Origin: Brevibacterium sp. CS2 | GTDB lineage: Bacteria > Actinomycetota > Actinomycetes > Actinomycetales > Brevibacteriaceae | Length of the DNA: 64,000 nucleotides | NCBI RefSeq assembly: GCF_005280295.1 | Contig: NZ_CP040020.1 | Span: 186,001-250,000, forward strand | Reading direction: 5' to 3' | In this document: in pieces, positions 17,212 to 29,264 of the stretch | Numbering within the stretch: position 1 is the stretch's first letter | How the letters are laid out: each line of letters starts with the position of its first letter | Notes under the pieces: model-generated | What the model was told of the DNA's origin: nothing | What the model saw: only the letters and a program-made list of their open reading frames with translations | The model's database searches: none | Program-made: the position numbers and the translations under genes

Positions 17212-17298
17212 CGCACTCCCTCCCCTGCCCGGAGCGTCCGCCGGGCCCAGTCCACACAGGCTACCGGGCGCCGACGGACGCAGTCGCCGTGGTGCGAC

Positions 17299-18567
17299 TC
17301 AGGCGTCGAGCAGCCAGTCGTTCGGAGCGAACAGCTCGTAGTGGACGTCGGCGGCGGCGACGCCGCGCTCGTCCAGCTGCGTCCTGATGAACTGGAGGAA
17401 CCCGTTGGAGCCGCAGATGTAGACGCTCGCGCCCTCCGGCAGCTCGACCGCACTGAGGTCCATGAGGCCTTCGCGGACCTCGCCCTGGAGCTCGGCGTCG
17501 GGGGTCCCGGTGCCGTACCAGGTGATCGCGGAGCCCTCGGCCAGACCGGCGGCGTACCCGGTGCGGGCGGCACCGAACGCGTCGACCTCGGCGGAGTCGT
17601 CGGCGTGGAGCGCGACCACGGTGCGGGCGGAACCGCTCGCGGCCAGGCTGTCGAGCATCCCGAGCATCGGGGTCACGCCGATCCCGGCGGAGATCAGCAC
17701 GACCGGGTTCGTCGCCTGCGCGTCGAGCACGAGGTCGCCGGCGGGCAGGGTGACCTCGAGGGAGTCGCCCACCTGGACGTTCTCGCCGAGCCAGTTGGAC
17801 ACCTCGCCCTCGGGGGCGCTCTCCGTGGCACGGATCCGCTTGACGGCGAAGGACAGCTCGCCGGCCGCGCTGCCGCCGCGCACCAGGGAGTACTGGCGCA
17901 GCTGGCGGGCACCGTCGGGCAGGCGTGCGCCGACGGACACGTACTGCCCCGGGAGGTGCCCGGGCAGGTCCGCCGAGCCCTCGGCGGCGCGCACGGTGAA
18001 GTGGACGATGTCGCCGGGCAGGTCCCGGCGATCGACCACAGTGGTCGCACGGAACACGTCGCCGGGCTCCACCCGGGCCGAGCGGTAGAGGTCGTACTCG
18101 AAGTCGGTGAGGACGTCGGCCATGAGCCAGTACACGGAGTCCCAGGCCGCGGCGACGTCCGGGGTGACGACGTCCTCGCCGAGCACCTCGACGATCGCGG
18201 CGAAGAGGTTGTCGTGGACGATCTGGTACTGGTCCTTGGTGATGCCCAGGGACACGTGCTTGTGCCCGATCCGCGAGAGCAGGTTGACCGGGGCCGGGGC
18301 CTCGGGGTCGACGAGCATGGTGGCGAAGGTCGCCACGGAGGCGGCGAGCGCACGCTGCTGGGCACCCTGCTTCTGGTTGCCGCGGTTGAAGGTGTCGGCG
18401 ATGAGCTCGGGGTGGGCCTCGAACATGCGGGAGTAGAAGATCGGGGTGATCTCGTTGATCTTCGACCCGACGAGCGGCAGGGTCGCCTTGATGATCTCCT
18501 CGTGCTCCGGGGTGAGGCCGATGGAGTCGAGTTCCTTCTCGTCGAGGTAGAGGTCGGACGTGCTCAT
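17299..18567 (-). CDS. hmp: Flavohemoglobin / nitric oxide dioxygenase
   Basis: 422 residues. The N-terminal globin domain has ITPIFYSRMFEAHPEL (B10 tyrosine) and LSRIGHKHVSLGITKDQY (proximal histidine). Next is a ferredoxin-reductase FAD domain (ARQLRQYSLVRGG, the RxYS signature), then an NAD(P) domain with ISAGIGVTPMLGMLDSL and VYICGSNGFLQFIR. It oxidises NO to nitrate using O2 and NAD(P)H in the cytoplasm. GGAGA precedes ATG 18567. The NsrR-type repressor is encoded 185 bases upstream on the same strand, so NO-responsive control is likely. Confidence 0.95.
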   Translation of the reverse strand: MSTSDLYLDEKELDSIGLTPEHEEIIKATLPLVGSKINEITPIFYSRMFEAHPELIADTFNRGNQKQGAQQRALAASVATFATMLVDPEAPAPVNLLSRIGHKHVSLGITKDQYQIVHDNLFAAIVEVLGEDVVTPDVAAAWDSVYWLMADVLTDFEYDLYRSARVEPGDVFRATTVVDRRDLPGDIVHFTVRAAEGSADLPGHLPGQYVSVGARLPDGARQLRQYSLVRGGSAAGELSFAVKRIRATESAPEGEVSNWLGENVQVGDSLEVTLPAGDLVLDAQATNPVVLISAGIGVTPMLGMLDSLAASGSARTVVALHADDSAEVDAFGAARTGYAAGLAEGSAITWYGTGTPDAELQGEVREGLMDLSAVELPEGASVYICGSNGFLQFIRTQLDERGVAAADVHYELFAPNDWLLDA

Positions 18568-18653
18568 GGATTCTCCTGAACTGTTGCGGATTCACACACC
18601 GCCGCCGGCGGCATGCCTGAGCTGGTGGAACATCTGTGGGGAGCGCGCGGGCA

Positions 18654-18731
18654 CCGGGCCCGAGGCGGTCAGTGCCCGGGCATCGGACCGGGCCGGGCCC
18701 GAGGCGGTCGGTGCGCGGGCATCGGGTCGGG
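18654..18731. repeat. 39-bp direct repeat in the hmp upstream region
   Basis: Two adjacent 39-base copies start at 18654 and 18693 (CCGGGCCCGAGGCGGTC, then GGGCATCGG), with a few differences. They occupy about half of the 185-base gap between nsrR and hmp. Confidence 0.75.
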
Positions 18732-18752
18732 CAAGGCAGGGCAGGGCCGGGA

Positions 18753-19256
18753 TCACGACACCGCTGCCGGTCTTCCGCAGTCCGGGCCGGCACGCTCGGA
18801 GGGAGGCACCGCAGGCCCGGGGTCGCCCGGCGAGCCGGTGAGCAGGGTCAGCAGCACGGGTCCGGTCGGGGAGTCGACGAGATCGCTGAGGCAGACCTCG
18901 TCGAGGACGGCGAGGAACGCCTGCTCCGCGCGGTCGAGAACGCTCTTGAGCCGGCAGTTCCCCCGCAGCGGGCAGGTCGAGCAGTCGACGACGGCGCCGA
19001 CCCCTTCGAGCTCGCGGACGATCGAGCCGATCGGGCGGGTGCGGCCCTCCTCGGTGAGTGTGAGCCCTCCGGTGCGCCCGCGCCGTGAGGCGATGACGCC
19101 GGTCCCGGACAGTCGGGAGATCGCCTTCGCCAGGTGCGTCTCCGAGGCCTCGAGGCGCAGGGCGAGCTCGGCGGTGGTCATGCGCGTCCCGGCCTCGGCC
19201 GTGGCGAGCATCATGAGTGCGCGGAGGCCGAGGTCGGTGAACCGGGATACCTGCAT
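18753..19256 (-). CDS. nsrR: Rrf2-family NO-sensing repressor (NsrR-like)
   Basis: 167 residues. An Rrf2 winged helix (MQVSRFTDLGLRALMMLAT, then LALRLEASETHLAKAISRL and the wing GRTGGLTL) is followed by the iron-sulfur ligand region DCSTCPLRGNCRLK. The three cysteines fit the NsrR cluster, and adjacency to hmp supports NsrR over IscR or RirA. The C-terminus is a longer Pro/Gly-rich tail. ATG 19256 follows GGAG; the in-frame start at 19352 adds residues not found in the family. It is probably autoregulated through the palindrome at 19272-19295. Confidence 0.88.
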   Translation of the reverse strand: MQVSRFTDLGLRALMMLATAEAGTRMTTAELALRLEASETHLAKAISRLSGTGVIASRRGRTGGLTLTEEGRTRPIGSIVRELEGVGAVVDCSTCPLRGNCRLKSVLDRAEQAFLAVLDEVCLSDLVDSPTGPVLLTLLTGSPGDPGPAVPPSERAGPDCGRPAAVS

Positions 19257-19271
19257 GGCTCCACCGTACCT

Positions 19272-19295
19272 AATTCGGAGTCTGTAACTCCAATT
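19272..19295. promoter_or_regulatory. Candidate operator of the Rrf2/NsrR gene
   Basis: AATT-C-GGAGT-CTGTA-ACTCC-AATT is an inverted repeat starting 16 bases upstream of the nsrR ATG. It overlaps the last codons of the PH-domain gene upstream. It does not match the Streptomyces NsrR consensus, so its reader is uncertain. Confidence 0.35.
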
Positions 19296-21423
19296 AACGG
19301 AGCGGGCCGTGCTCCACAGCATTCGGCCCTCCGCTATGCGGCTCCATGACATCCGGCCCGCCCGTGTGCGCGTCGAGCGCGGCGCGGGCCTGCCGGGTGA
19401 TCTCCGCGTGCTCGAAGAAGAACTCCTCCGCCGTCGCCGCCGTCTGGTGGCTCACCTGCGGCTTGACCGGGCCGGCGGTGGAGTGGAGATCGACGCTCGC
19501 GAGTCCGAGCGCTCGCTGGATGGGCCCGGCGAACATCCGCATCGACTGCACGCGGGCATGCGGCACGCAGTCGACGCGCCGGTCGAAGCGGCCGGAGCGG
19601 ATGACGAGCATGCTGCCGGTGCGGACCCAGCCGTTGCGCCGGAAGGTCAGCGGGTCGAGCCAGCGCGAGGCCCGGTCCTGGTGGTGGAACAGCGCGGCGG
19701 CGGCGCGCGCCCCGGCATTCCCCTGCTCGGCATGCGGCCCCTCGACGTCCGGCTTCTCGGCACCCGGACCGTCGGCATCCGACGGTTCGGCATCCGCGCC
19801 CGGCGCGGGGCCGGCGTACATCGCCTCGACCATGAGCTCGCGGCCGCTCACGCCGTCGGGCACGTCCGGGTGCGGGAGGACGAGCCCGAGCATCATGAGG
19901 CTCTGGTCGAGCGAGCCGACGGGCAGCAGGGTCGTCGAGTTCTTCTCCCCCTCCTGCCCGGCGATCGTGTACTCGGCGCGCCACCAGCCGGGGCCGCGCC
20001 ACAGCAGCGGCTGCGAGAGCCGCACCGCCTGGATCCGGTCGAGCGGGATGATGCGGCGCGTGGTCGTGGTGAGCCCGTGCGTCACGGCGAGCCCGTCGCG
20101 GGTGACGGCGACGGAGAAGTTCGATTCGTCGAAGGACTTCTTCACGATGCCGTAGGCGGCCGCGAAGAGCGGGATGATCGCGACCACGCTTCCGGTGATC
20201 GCCTCCCAGCGGCCGAGCACGGCGAGGACGACGAACCCGGCGAGCACCGCGAGGACGAACAGGAGCGTCACGAGGGTGCCGGTCGACAGCAGCCCGGAGA
20301 GCAGCACGGTGTGGGCGGGGATGCGGAGGATCCGGCCGTCGTCGTCGGCGCCCGCCCGCACCCGGTACGGGCTGAGCACGTCGGTGAGGGTGCCGCCGAT
20401 GTCGCCGATCACTCCGGCCGCGGTCGGTTCGATCCGCGCCATGAGCCGGCTGCCGAGGTTCGCCCCCGGCGCCGAGGCGGCACTCGCCCGGCCGTGTCCG
20501 GCACCCGGCGCATGCGCGCTGCCCGTAGCACCCGCCGCGTGGCCTCCCGGATGGGCTCCGGGACCGCCACCGGGGCCGCCACCGGGGCCGAGGTGCGGGT
20601 CGGTCGGTGCCCCGGCGGCCGGTGGGCCGGCTCCCGGGCCGCCGGGGACCCCGCCCCCGGCACTCACGGCGTCGGGGCGGTCGGCACCGCCGGGATACGT
20701 TCCTCCGGGGCCGGCGCCGGAAGCGGTGCCGGGACCGACGCCATGTCCAGCACCAGGACCGGCACCGGCCGGGCCGCCGGCGAGGCGGCTGTCCTCGGCC
20801 GCACGGAGCGCCCGCACACGTTCGAGGAGCGCGTCCCGGAGCGCCTCGGCGCGGTCGCGGCCGAGGTATTCGAGGTCGACGGAGGAGTCCTTGCCGCCGG
20901 CGACGTCGAAGCGCAGCTTCGCGAGCCCGAACAGGCGCGGCACGAGGGGCTGGTTGATGTCGATCGACTGCACCCGGTCGAGCCGGGCGGTGCGCAGCTG
21001 CCGGTTGAGCAGGCCCTTGCGCAGGTAGATCGCCTCGTCGTCGATGTGGTAGCCGGTGCGCCGCCACACGAGCCAGTTGAGGAACCCGATGAGTGCGAGG
21101 AGCAGGATGAGGCCGCCGAGGATGCCGAGCACCGCGAGCGGGTGGGCGAACAGCCACTCGAGGAGCCCGCTGGTCCCGGTGAACCGGCCGGTGACGAGCT
21201 CCTGGAGGAACTGCTGGCTCTGCGCCAGGAGCACGCCGATCGCGGCGAGGATGAACAGCCAGCTCTTGAGTGCCGGGGTCAGGGGATGGACGCGCCGCCA
21301 CTCGGTGAAGTCGGGGGCCGAGGACCCCGGTTCAGGCGTTCCGGAGGCGGGCACCTCGCGGGCGGGCGCTCCGGGCTCGGGCACACGCGGTTCGGGCAGT
21401 CCGGGTTCAGGCGTTCCGGTCAT
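19294..21423 (-). CDS. Large PH-domain (bPH2/YdbT-like) membrane protein
   Basis: 709 residues, much longer than typical YdbT (about 490) because of a long Gly/Pro/Ala linker (roughly residues 225-330). Order: Pro/Glu-rich N-terminus, two membrane segments (SWLFILAAIGVLLAQS; PLAVLGILGGLILLLALIGFL), a first bPH2 domain (LRTARLDRVQSIDINQPLVP), linker, two more membrane segments (TLVTLLFVLAVLAGFVVLAVL), a second bPH2 (RIIPLDRIQAVRLSQPLLW), and a third with VDCVPHARVQSMRMFAGPIQ. The role is unknown; bPH2 proteins are tied to the envelope. It lies 6 bases after the smaller PH gene in one operon. Confidence 0.85.
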   Translation of the reverse strand: MTGTPEPGLPEPRVPEPGAPAREVPASGTPEPGSSAPDFTEWRRVHPLTPALKSWLFILAAIGVLLAQSQQFLQELVTGRFTGTSGLLEWLFAHPLAVLGILGGLILLLALIGFLNWLVWRRTGYHIDDEAIYLRKGLLNRQLRTARLDRVQSIDINQPLVPRLFGLAKLRFDVAGGKDSSVDLEYLGRDRAEALRDALLERVRALRAAEDSRLAGGPAGAGPGAGHGVGPGTASGAGPGGTYPGGADRPDAVSAGGGVPGGPGAGPPAAGAPTDPHLGPGGGPGGGPGAHPGGHAAGATGSAHAPGAGHGRASAASAPGANLGSRLMARIEPTAAGVIGDIGGTLTDVLSPYRVRAGADDDGRILRIPAHTVLLSGLLSTGTLVTLLFVLAVLAGFVVLAVLGRWEAITGSVVAIIPLFAAAYGIVKKSFDESNFSVAVTRDGLAVTHGLTTTTRRIIPLDRIQAVRLSQPLLWRGPGWWRAEYTIAGQEGEKNSTTLLPVGSLDQSLMMLGLVLPHPDVPDGVSGRELMVEAMYAGPAPGADAEPSDADGPGAEKPDVEGPHAEQGNAGARAAAALFHHQDRASRWLDPLTFRRNGWVRTGSMLVIRSGRFDRRVDCVPHARVQSMRMFAGPIQRALGLASVDLHSTAGPVKPQVSHQTAATAEEFFFEHAEITRQARAALDAHTGGPDVMEPHSGGPNAVEHGPLR

Positions 21424-21429
21424 CGGCGA

Positions 21430-21903
21430 TCACAGCCCTGCGAGCCGGGCCTCGCCGCGGGCGGCGAGCGCATCGCGGAGGCGCTCGGCCTCCGCCGCGG
21501 GCAGTCCGGGGATCGAGGCGTCGGTGGCGGCGGAGGCGGTGTGGAGCTCGACGGTGGCGAGCCCGAACAGCCGCTCGATCGGCCCGGACTTGACGTCGAC
21601 GAACTGCATCCGCCCGAACGGCACCACGGTGGTCGAGCGGAAGAGGATGCCGCGGCGGATGAGCAGGTCGTCGGGGCGCTCGGCGTACCCGAGCCGCCCG
21701 ACCTGGCGGATGAGGACGATCGCGCTCCACACGAGGATGACGAGCCACACCGCGGCGGCGGCCCACATCCACGGACGCACGGCCTCGAAGATCACGCCGA
21801 GCACGACCATCGGCACGAGGAAGGGGAGCATCCCGATGAGCAGGCCGATGAGGTGGACCCAGATGAGCTTGCGGCTGACGGGGACGAACTCGATGTCGGT
21901 CAT
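21430..21903 (-). CDS. Small PH-domain (bPH2) membrane protein
   Basis: 157 residues with two membrane segments (LIGLLIGMLPFLVPMVVLGV; WAAAAVWLVILVWSAIVLI) and one bPH2 domain (RRGILFRSTTVVPFGRMQFV, then GPIERLFGLATVELHTASA). Its ATG overlaps the DUF3180 stop as ATGA, and the larger PH protein follows, so the two PH proteins are likely partners, as YdbS and YdbT are in Bacillus. No catalytic residues are seen. Confidence 0.88.
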   Translation of the reverse strand: MTDIEFVPVSRKLIWVHLIGLLIGMLPFLVPMVVLGVIFEAVRPWMWAAAAVWLVILVWSAIVLIRQVGRLGYAERPDDLLIRRGILFRSTTVVPFGRMQFVDVKSGPIERLFGLATVELHTASAATDASIPGLPAAEAERLRDALAARGEARLAGL

Positions 21904-22361
21904 GCGGGATCGGCTCCTGCGGTGTCGTCGGGTGGCAGGGTGCAGTAGGACTCGACGATGAGCCCTACGATCATGAGGATCGCCGAGGCGGCGACGGCGA
22001 GCAGCATGCCGAGTGCGGCGCTCGCCCGCACCCCGGCGGCGCTGATGAACAGGTAGGCGGCGGCGCCGAGGTACCAGCCGGTGAGCAGGCTCCCGGTGAG
22101 CGAGGCGGCCTTGGCGAGCATCGCCGTGCGAGCGGCGGCGACGTGGTCGATGTCGCGGCTGCGGTCGCCGTCGTTCCACTTCTTGATCGGCCAGCCGAGG
22201 ACGAGGAGGACGAGGGAGAGCACGATCATCCCGAGGATCGCCGGCCACGGCAGGCCGGGCAGCGCCTGGCCGAGCGACTCCCACACGTAGTGGAACGCGA
22301 GCGAGGCGAGGAGTCCGACGAACCCCCAGCTGAAGAGCTGCGTCGAGGTGGTCTGCTTCAT
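21900..22361 (-). CDS. DUF3180 membrane protein
   Basis: 153 residues with four predicted membrane segments (LFSWGFVGLLASLAFHYV; ILGMIVLSLVLLVLGWPI; GSLLTGWYLGAAAYLFI; GMLLAVAASAILMIVGLIVE) and a basic loop KKWNDGDRSRDID. DUF3180 proteins stand next to folK in many actinobacteria; their function is unknown. ATGA overlaps join it to both neighbours. Confidence 0.85.
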   Translation of the reverse strand: MKQTTSTQLFSWGFVGLLASLAFHYVWESLGQALPGLPWPAILGMIVLSLVLLVLGWPIKKWNDGDRSRDIDHVAAARTAMLAKAASLTGSLLTGWYLGAAAYLFISAAGVRASAALGMLLAVAASAILMIVGLIVESYCTLPPDDTAGADPA

Positions 22362-23395
22362 CGCGCCTCCTCACTCCCGGGAGCCGGCTGCGGTGCCGGG
22401 GAGGTGGGCGGTTCCGGAACCGCAGGCCCCAGGGTGTCCGCGGTGCGCTCGACCCCGCCGGCGTCGGCGGCACGGGCGATCGCCTCGGCGAGGCCGACGG
22501 CCGCACCGGCGACCTCCACCCGAGCGCCGGGGGCGATCTCCTCCCAGGGGGCGAGGACGAAGGCGCGCTCGGCGGCCCGCGGGTGGGGCAGGTCGAGGCG
22601 GGGCAGCGCGAGGCGCGTCTGCTGCGCCGGGTCGTCGAGCTCGGCACCCGGTGCGGCATACCGGATGAGGTCGATGTCGAGGGTGCGCGGGCCCCAGCGG
22701 ACGTCGCGGGTGCGGTGGGCGGCGACCTCGATCCCCTGGGCGACGCCGAGGAGTTCGAGCGGGGTGAGTGCGGTGTCGACGAGGACGGCGGCATTGAGGA
22801 AGTCGGGCTGCTCGACCCCGCCGACGGGTGCGGTGCGGTACACGTGGGAGGCCGCGGTGACGGTGATGTGCGGGTGTCTTTCGAGCGCAGCGACCGCGGT
22901 GCGGAGCGCGGTGAGCGGCTCGCCGAGGTTCGCCCCGAGGGCGAGGACAGCGCGCGCCGATCCCTCCCCCGCCGCGTCTCCGCCGCGCGCGATCCCGGCC
23001 TGCGCCTCACCGGTCCCGGCGGGCCGGCTGCCGGCGCTGCTCGCACCTCGGGAGCGGGTGACGGTGACGGACACGTCGGCGAAGGCGTGCGGGATCGGGG
23101 CCTGCGGCTTGTGGACGGTGACGGTGATCTGCGCGCAGTGGGCCAGGCAGCGGCGGGCGATCTCCTCCGCCACGCTCTCGATGAGGTCGAAGGGCTCCCC
23201 GGTGATCACCGCGACGGCCTCCTCGGCGAGCACCCCGTAGTCGACGGTGTCGGCGAGCGCGTCGCCGCGCCCGGCCGTGGAGAGGTCTCCGGGCACCTCG
23301 AGGTCGACGAGGAACTCCTGCCCGTCCGTGCGCTCATGGTCGAACACCCCGTGGTGTCCGAACGCGCGCAGCCCGGTGAGCCGGATCCGGTCCAT
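22358..23395 (-). CDS. folBK: Fused dihydroneopterin aldolase / HPPK (FolB-FolK)
   Basis: 345 residues. The N-terminal FolB domain (residues 1-115; LTGLRAFGHHGVFDHERTDG, VDYGVLAEEA) converts dihydroneopterin to 6-hydroxymethyl-dihydropterin. After a Gly/Ala linker, the FolK domain (from about 148; VLALGANLGEPL, RTLDIDLIRY, LPHPRAAERAFVLAPW) adds pyrophosphate from ATP. The fusion puts two consecutive folate steps in one chain. The start overlaps the folP stop by one base (TGATG). A Pro-rich tail of about 25 residues follows the FolK domain. Confidence 0.94.
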   Translation of the reverse strand: MDRIRLTGLRAFGHHGVFDHERTDGQEFLVDLEVPGDLSTAGRGDALADTVDYGVLAEEAVAVITGEPFDLIESVAEEIARRCLAHCAQITVTVHKPQAPIPHAFADVSVTVTRSRGASSAGSRPAGTGEAQAGIARGGDAAGEGSARAVLALGANLGEPLTALRTAVAALERHPHITVTAASHVYRTAPVGGVEQPDFLNAAVLVDTALTPLELLGVAQGIEVAAHRTRDVRWGPRTLDIDLIRYAAPGAELDDPAQQTRLALPRLDLPHPRAAERAFVLAPWEEIAPGARVEVAGAAVGLAEAIARAADAGGVERTADTLGPAVPEPPTSPAPQPAPGSEEAR

Positions 23396-24330
23396 CAGGG
23401 GACCTCGGAGTCCGGTCGGGTGCCGGGGGCCGGGCGGGAGGTCCCCGGCCCGACTGCCGCCTCCGGGCGCGGGGAGTCCTCCGCCCCGGCCGGGTCGAGC
23501 GGCAGCTCGGGTGCGCGGGCGGCGTGCTCGGCGAGCGCCTCGGCGACCTGCACGGCGATGAGGGAGCTGCGCGGTTCGTGGACGCGCACCGCCCAGGCCC
23601 CGGCGCGGGCGCAGTAGGCGCTGATCGCGGCGGTCGCTGAGTCCCGGTCGGTGTTCGTCACGCCGGCCGGGTCCTGCGGGTCGAGCAGGGAGGCGAGGAA
23701 GCGCTTGCGGGAGCCGGCGACGAGCAGCCGGAAGCCCATCCGGGTGAAGGCGTCGAGGCCGGCGAGGAGCTGCCAGTTGTGCTCGGCGTTCTTCGAGAAC
23801 CCCAGGCCGGGGTCGAGGATGATGTCGGATTCGGCGATCCCGGCGGCGAGCGCGGCGTCGATCCGCTCGCTGAGCTCGGTGCGCACCTCGGCGACGACGT
23901 CGTCGTAGGTGTACTCCGCGTGGGCGTCGGTGAGGAGGCCGCGCCAGTGCATGAGAACGATGGGGGCGCCGGATTCGGCGGCCACGCCGAGCATCGCGGG
24001 GTCGGCGAGCCCGGCGGAGACGTCGTTGATGATGCGGGCGCCGGCGTCGAGTGCGGCCCGGGCGACGGCGGCGCGCATGGTGTCGACGCTGATCACCGCA
24101 CCCTGCCGGGCGAGCTCGCGGGTGACGGGGACGACGCGGGCGAGCTCCTCGTCCTCGGGCACCCGGACGGAGCCGGGGCGGGTGGACTCCCCGCCGATGT
24201 CGATGATGTCCGCACCGGCCTCGAGCAGCGCGATGCCGTGGCCGACCGCCTGATCGAAGTCGAGCCAGCGGCCGCCGTCGGAGAACGAGTCCGCGGTGAC
24301 GTTGAGCACGCCCATGATCTGCGTCCGCAT
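23395..24330 (-). CDS. folP: Dihydropteroate synthase
   Basis: 311 residues. MGVLNVTADSFSDGG and DIIDIGGESTRPGS are the two DHPS signatures; later IINDVSAGL, DPGLGFSKNAEHNW and GSRKRF complete the TIM-barrel active site. It joins p-aminobenzoate to the pterin pyrophosphate and is the sulfonamide target. I chose ATG 24330 because the barrel starts at once (MRTQIMGVLN); an upstream TTG at 24345 lies within folE. The C-terminus has a Pro-rich tail beyond the family length. Confidence 0.95.
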   Translation of the reverse strand: MRTQIMGVLNVTADSFSDGGRWLDFDQAVGHGIALLEAGADIIDIGGESTRPGSVRVPEDEELARVVPVTRELARQGAVISVDTMRAAVARAALDAGARIINDVSAGLADPAMLGVAAESGAPIVLMHWRGLLTDAHAEYTYDDVVAEVRTELSERIDAALAAGIAESDIILDPGLGFSKNAEHNWQLLAGLDAFTRMGFRLLVAGSRKRFLASLLDPQDPAGVTNTDRDSATAAISAYCARAGAWAVRVHEPRSSLIAVQVAEALAEHAARAPELPLDPAGAEDSPRPEAAVGPGTSRPAPGTRPDSEVP

Positions 24331-24334
24331 CGGC

Positions 24335-24898
24335 TCACTTCCCAAGGATCAGGCTCATGGCCTCGGCGCGGGAGGCCCCGTCGCGCAGCTGGCCGCGCAC
24401 CGCGGAGGTGATCGTCGAGGCGCCGGGGCGCTGCACGCCGCGCATCGACATGCACAGGTGCTCGGCCTCGACGACGACGATGACGCCGGCGGGGTTGAGG
24501 TGGGTGACCATCGCGTCGGCGATCTGCGCGGTGAGCCGCTCCTGCACCTGCGGGCGGCGGGCGTAGATGTCGACGAGCCGGGCGAGCTTGGACAGCCCGG
24601 TGACGTACCCGTCGGTGCCCGGGATGTAGCCGATGTGGGCCACACCGTGGAAGGGCACGAGGTGGTGCTCGCAGGTGGAGTACATCTCGATGTTGCGGAC
24701 GAGCACCATCTCGTCGTAGCCGACGTCGAAGTACACGCCGAGCACCTCGGCGGCGTCGCGGCCGAGGCCGGAGAAGATCTCCTCGTAGGCGCGGGCGACG
24801 CGGGCCGGGGTGCCCTTGAGGCCGTCGCGGTCGGGATCCTCGCCGATCGCGGCGAGGATCTCCCTCACGGCGGCCTCGATGCGCGGCTGGTCGACCAT
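24335..24898 (-). CDS. folE: GTP cyclohydrolase I
   Basis: 187 residues. Zinc ligands sit in [19 protein letters not shown] and in [15 protein letters not shown], with [19 protein letters not shown] between. It makes dihydroneopterin triphosphate from GTP, the first step of folate synthesis. ATG 24898 follows the ftsH stop by one base, and the folP start is 4 bases after its own stop, so ftsH-folE-folP-folBK is one tight operon. Confidence 0.97.
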   Translation of the reverse strand: MVDQPRIEAAVREILAAIGEDPDRDGLKGTPARVARAYEEIFSGLGRDAAEVLGVYFDVGYDEMVLVRNIEMYSTCEHHLVPFHGVAHIGYIPGTDGYVTGLSKLARLVDIYARRPQVQERLTAQIADAMVTHLNPAGVIVVVEAEHLCMSMRGVQRPGASTITSAVRGQLRDGASRAEAMSLILGK

Positions 24899-24899
24899 G

Positions 24900-27233
<2,334 letters not shown>

Positions 27234-27442
27234 GGGTCCTCTCAGGCAGACGGATCGGTTCGGAGCACGGTCAGCCTACCCGAGTGGGTTGGGAATCCCT
27301 GTGACGGAGCGGAAGGGCTGGAGCCGCCAGGTGGCGGCGGACCGCAGCGCCGGTGGGCCACCGGTGCCGAGGCGCCCGCGCCTCGGCACCGTGCCTCGGC
27401 CTCGCGCCTCGGCCTCGTGCCGCGGCTCGCGGCCGCGGCGGG

Positions 27443-27994
<552 letters not shown>

Positions 27995-28038
27995 TGTGTC
28001 AGCTCCTCGGTGCTGTGCGCGATGCTCGGGGTCCGGTC

Positions 28039-29208
28039 TCAGCGTATCCCAGAACCGGTGGGGGCCGGCAGGCCGAGCAGGGTGAAGATCAGCCCTCCGC
28101 CGGCGGTCCGCCGCACCTCCGCGGCGCCGGGCACCGAGACCGCGCCGCGGCGCCGCCCGGTGAGCAGATCGTCGACCGCCTCGACGTGGTGGGCGCCGAC
28201 CTCCTGCGCGGTGCCGGCGTGCTCGCGCAGCCAGTCGCGCAGCACCCGGGTGCGCACCGCCTGCGGGAGTCCGGAAGCGCTCGCGTGCACCTCCGGGCCC
28301 GAGGTATGGGCCGGGCGGGCGGCCGCCGCCTGCGCCTCGAGTGCGTCGGAGTCGGCGGCGAGGAGGGCGGCGGTGCGGGCGAGCGCGCGGGCGGCGCCGG
28401 GGCCGAGCTCGGCCTCGAGCACGGGCAGGACGCGGGTGCGGGCGCGGACCCGCGCGAACCGGGGGTCGGCGTTCATCGGGTCCTCCCATACGGGGATGCC
28501 GGAGGCGGCGCAGGAGGCCCGGGTCTGTGCGCGGGTGATGTCGAGGAGCGGCCGCCACAGGTACCCGGAGCGGGACCGCATGCCGGCCAGGGACCGGGCA
28601 CCGGAGCCGCGCAGCAGCCCGAGGAGCACGGTCTCGGCCTGGTCGTCGCGGGTGTGCCCGGTGAGGATCGCCGCTGCTCCCCGGGTGGCGCGGATGCGTT
28701 CGAGGGCGGAGTAGCGGGCGGTGCGGGCGGCGGCCTCGATGCCGCCGTGAGCGGGGTCGACGGCGACGCGCATGGACTCGGCGGACAGGCCGAGGGCGGT
28801 GAGGCGCTCGACGACTGCGGCGGCGGTCGCGGCGGAGCCGTCCTGGAGGCCGTGGTCGACGACGACGGCGTGGAAGCGGGGAGCGGGTGCTGCTGGTGCG
28901 GAGTTCGGTCCCGGGTCCGGGCGGGTGCCGACAGCGGTGCCAGCTCCTGAGCGGAGGCTCGGTCCCGGGTCCGGGCGGGTGCCGAGGTGGGCGCAGGCGG
29001 CGGCGAGCGCCATCGAGTCCGCTCCCCCGGACACCGCGAGGACGAACTCCGGTGCGGGCTCCTGCTCGTGCGGCGGGGCCGGGGCCGCGACGGCGGGGTG
29101 ATCCGGTGAGTCGGCGGGCGCCTCGGCGAGCAGGGCGCGCACCGCGTTGCGGATCTCCGCGGTGGCCCTGTCCAGGCGCGGCAGTCGACTTCCTGCCGAC
29201 CCGGTCAT
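28039..29208 (-). CDS. tilS: tRNA(Ile)-lysidine synthetase
   Basis: 389 residues. The PP-loop ATP-binding motif is LAVSGGADSMAL, then VVVDHGLQDGSA, TGHTRDDQAETVLLGLLRGSG and RPLLDITRAQTR. It modifies C34 of the AUA-reading tRNA-Ile. A Pro/Gly insert after the PP-loop carries a duplicated GTRPDPGP segment that is also a DNA-level repeat. ATG 29208 follows GGCAGG; the frame is open further upstream without support. Confidence 0.94.
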   Translation of the reverse strand: MTGSAGSRLPRLDRATAEIRNAVRALLAEAPADSPDHPAVAAPAPPHEQEPAPEFVLAVSGGADSMALAAACAHLGTRPDPGPSLRSGAGTAVGTRPDPGPNSAPAAPAPRFHAVVVDHGLQDGSAATAAAVVERLTALGLSAESMRVAVDPAHGGIEAAARTARYSALERIRATRGAAAILTGHTRDDQAETVLLGLLRGSGARSLAGMRSRSGYLWRPLLDITRAQTRASCAASGIPVWEDPMNADPRFARVRARTRVLPVLEAELGPGAARALARTAALLAADSDALEAQAAAARPAHTSGPEVHASASGLPQAVRTRVLRDWLREHAGTAQEVGAHHVEAVDDLLTGRRRGAVSVPGAAEVRRTAGGGLIFTLLGLPAPTGSGIR

Positions 29209-29264
29209 CCTGCCGGTCCCGTCATCGCCGCCGCCTCGGCCGTGGTCCTGCCATCGGAGCAGCC

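Noticed and set aside
14938-18579. 1213-codon open frame on the plus strand opposite lysS, DUF2520 and hmp
   Set aside because: It spans three well-supported minus-strand genes and their spacers; composition is that of a complementary shadow.
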